Shown: positions 62,273 through 64,000 of the stretch, piece by piece
Position numbering within the stretch: position 1 is the stretch's first letter
Layout: each line of letters begins with the position of its first letter
From: Hysterangium stoloniferum
Taxonomy: Eukaryota; Basidiomycota; Agaricomycetes; Hysterangiales; Hysterangiaceae
Reading direction: 5' to 3'
Assembly: GCA_015178975.1 (NCBI GenBank)
Contig: WHVD01000089.1
Coordinates: forward strand, 62,001 to 126,000
DNA length: 64,000 nucleotides
Made by a program: the position numbers and the translations under genes
The notes under the pieces: generated by a model
Databases searched by the model: none
The model's input: only the letters and a program-made list of their open reading frames with translations
Told to the model about the DNA's origin: nothing

Positions 62273-64000
62273 TCATGGACGTTTGGGATAGTCGCCAGTG
62301 GTAGTATTCCATGCCTCACCTGCGAGGACATCCCAGTCACCGTAACATCCCCACTCCCAGTCTGTCTCTCGTGCAAGCTCTCTTTGTGCCGCGACAAACA
62401 CATTGATGGGACACATCCCGTCTTTCTGTTTGGGACAACCTTTGATTCCGGTGAGAGGGGTTACGCCGTCATTGATTATAATGCGGATTTGAGGGTCGGG
62501 CTTAGAGGTACAGGATAGCACTGTTTTGTTATGGAATCAGATATCGAATGATGTGAATAAATCAAATAAAGACAGTACATTGGAATTGCATGTTCGTAGC
62601 GAAAGGAGCTAGCTGTGAAGTGATAAAGGAACGATTTGGAGGGATATGATCTGCAGGTAATGGACCAGAGGCAGCGAAGTTCGAAAGATTCAGTGCGGTG
62701 ATAACGTTTAACACAACGACTTCGTGGGTTGCGTCAACGTATAGTGCGTCGTTGAGAGGGAATGTAATGGGGTTATCATCCAGTGTTCCATTGGTAGAGG
62801 TGTTATGGACGTCGATTGGGGTGTGGGTTAGTCTGGCGAGAAGCTCGTTGATGTAACCAACGCCTTGTATACGGGCTACTGGGGAGCCGAATGCAGAATT
62901 GTACCTATAATATTCAGATTAACAGAAAGCATGGAATGTGTTGTTGCATTAATACCAGAAAGATAGGTCCAACCTGTGGTTGTATTTGAGTAAGTTTCAG
63001 GGGGGGAAAGAGTAATACATACGCATATTCAAATCCCTCCCATTCTTCTTTAGTAAACAGTTCACAAAATTCGGAGTAACCCAGCGCAACGGTCTACAAG
63101 AATTATGTTGGCATTTAGCAGTAAGTGTATAATCGAAGCGAACCTCGTATGCACAAAGCTAATAATAATTTAGTCATGTCAGAGATGCGCCATATAGCTT
63201 CCAGAGTTGATAAATACCTGCTGCAAAATATATACATCTTCGTGTGTCAAAGGCAAACCTTTGATTAAACGTTGTAGTCTTCGACGAGCTGGTTCTAAGT
63301 AGATGGATGTCCATTTTTTGACGTAATAATCTCCTCGGCTACCCTTAGATGCTTGACCGGCATTATCGCATCTAAACATATCAGTTGAAGTGAGATTTAG
63401 CTCCAAGAGAATAAAAGAAAACTGTTTTACGTTGCATAAGGTGCCAAAGTATTATTGAACTATGCGGGATCAATCAGAAGAGCCAGTGGTGTATGGCGGC
63501 TCTGTACTTACCCCAGAAGATTCAATGGTGATGCTTTGTTGATATTGACCTTCAACTGGCCAGCCAAAGAAGCCTATAGCGAAGTTCATTGCGGATGCTA
63601 ACATGCGATCTCTAAGTCCCGCCTGTTTTCAATATTTAAATTCCATTGATGCATTAAGTACTTACTGCGATTCCGTACGAAAGACGGGGATTGTGTTACT
63701 TTTAGTAAAATTCTATATTACGCGTTAGCAAAAATAATCCTAAAAATACACTGACATACAGATAGGAGGAATCCATAATTAATGCGCGTCGAAACGCCAA
63801 GATCATCTTAAATAGGGGTGTAAAAAACAGTGAAGAAATTAACTCATAGGGCGTGGCGCATAAACATACAGAGTTGTTGTCGACCGAATGGTGTCAAAAC
63901 CTTTCAATTTATCTGAGTGAAAGATGATGTAAACAAAAATCCCTGTCGTACCTCTTCTCCAAGCTTGTAAGTCCATTCGTTAAGAAATTTGAGTTTCCCA
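62273..64000 (-). CDS. Histidine acid phosphatase / phytase-like enzyme, 5' end outside window
   Basis: Clade-2 histidine phosphatase that hydrolyses phosphomonoesters, usually secreted. Visible parts, in order: GKLKFLNEWTYKLGEE at the right edge, STRINYGFLL, FRTESQDRMLASAMNFAIGF, FFGWPVEGQYQQSITIES, RLQRLIKGLPLTHEDVYILQ, CAYETVALGYSEFCELFTKE, DLSFWYNSAFGSPVA and the proton-donor region LYVDATHEVVVLNVITAL. The C-terminal Cys-rich end (GIKGCPKQKDGMCPINVFVA) closes at 62273. The RHGxRxP motif and signal peptide lie beyond base 64000. Many short introns; exon borders near the edge are uncertain. Phytase or general acid phosphatase cannot be decided here. Confidence 0.85.

Noticed and set aside
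62110..62304. 64-residue frame near the phosphatase gene
   Set aside because: Overlaps the 3' end of the phosphatase on the other strand and shows no coding features.

Overview
The window looks like nuclear DNA from a filamentous basidiomycete, most likely an Agaricomycete. The genes are split by many 50-65 nt introns, they encode typical fungal proteins, and transposons are abundant. The species cannot be named from the sequence alone.

Bases 1 to about 24,550 are a nest of mobile elements with no intact host gene recognised. Three element groups occur. (i) Tc1/mariner transposons: element A at 1622-3218, element B at 4697-13610 split by three later insertions, a relic at 1-1331, and a palindromic foldback derivative at 20125-21705. 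(ii) A retroelement family with ~474-bp LTRs (LTR1): two long copies in opposite orientation (5026-11029 and 13829-19448), each with its own 5-bp target duplication, plus five solo LTRs. The long copies carry one gag-like ORF and no recognisable pol. (iii) A second LTR type (LTR2), intact at 11244-12081 and decayed at 1439-3775. Target duplications and interrupted reading frames let the insertion order be read directly. Both long LTR1 elements start with an inverted, palindromic LTR, so both outer ends are U5-type ends. An AT-rich LTR-like stretch at 21708-22980 carries six copies of a short hairpin whose stems covary.

Bases 25,181 to 64,000 are mostly ordinary genes: a secreted class 3 lipase (-), a Hikeshi/OPI10-like protein (-) head to head with a UIM-containing ubiquitin-hydrolase-like protein (+), HMG-CoA lyase (+), a Rad5/Rad16-type SNF2 ATPase (+), an EST1/SMG7-like protein (+), UDP-glucose 6-dehydrogenase (+), a secreted bicovalent-FAD oxidase (-), the AP-1 mu subunit (+), a PQ-loop membrane protein (-) head to head with a small KPWE-motif protein resembling peroxin Pex39 (+), a single-pass membrane protein (+), mitochondrial ETF-ubiquinone oxidoreductase (+), histidinol-phosphatase (-), and a histidine acid phosphatase cut by the right edge (-). 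The gaps 37,499-40,370 and 51,831-53,531 hold decayed or unrecognised sequence.

The genes do not form one pathway. HMG-CoA lyase and ETF-QO both serve mitochondrial branched-chain and fatty acid breakdown, and the Pex39-like protein would serve peroxisomal import. A CACGTG box lies within about 130 bp of the start codon of several of the conserved genes.
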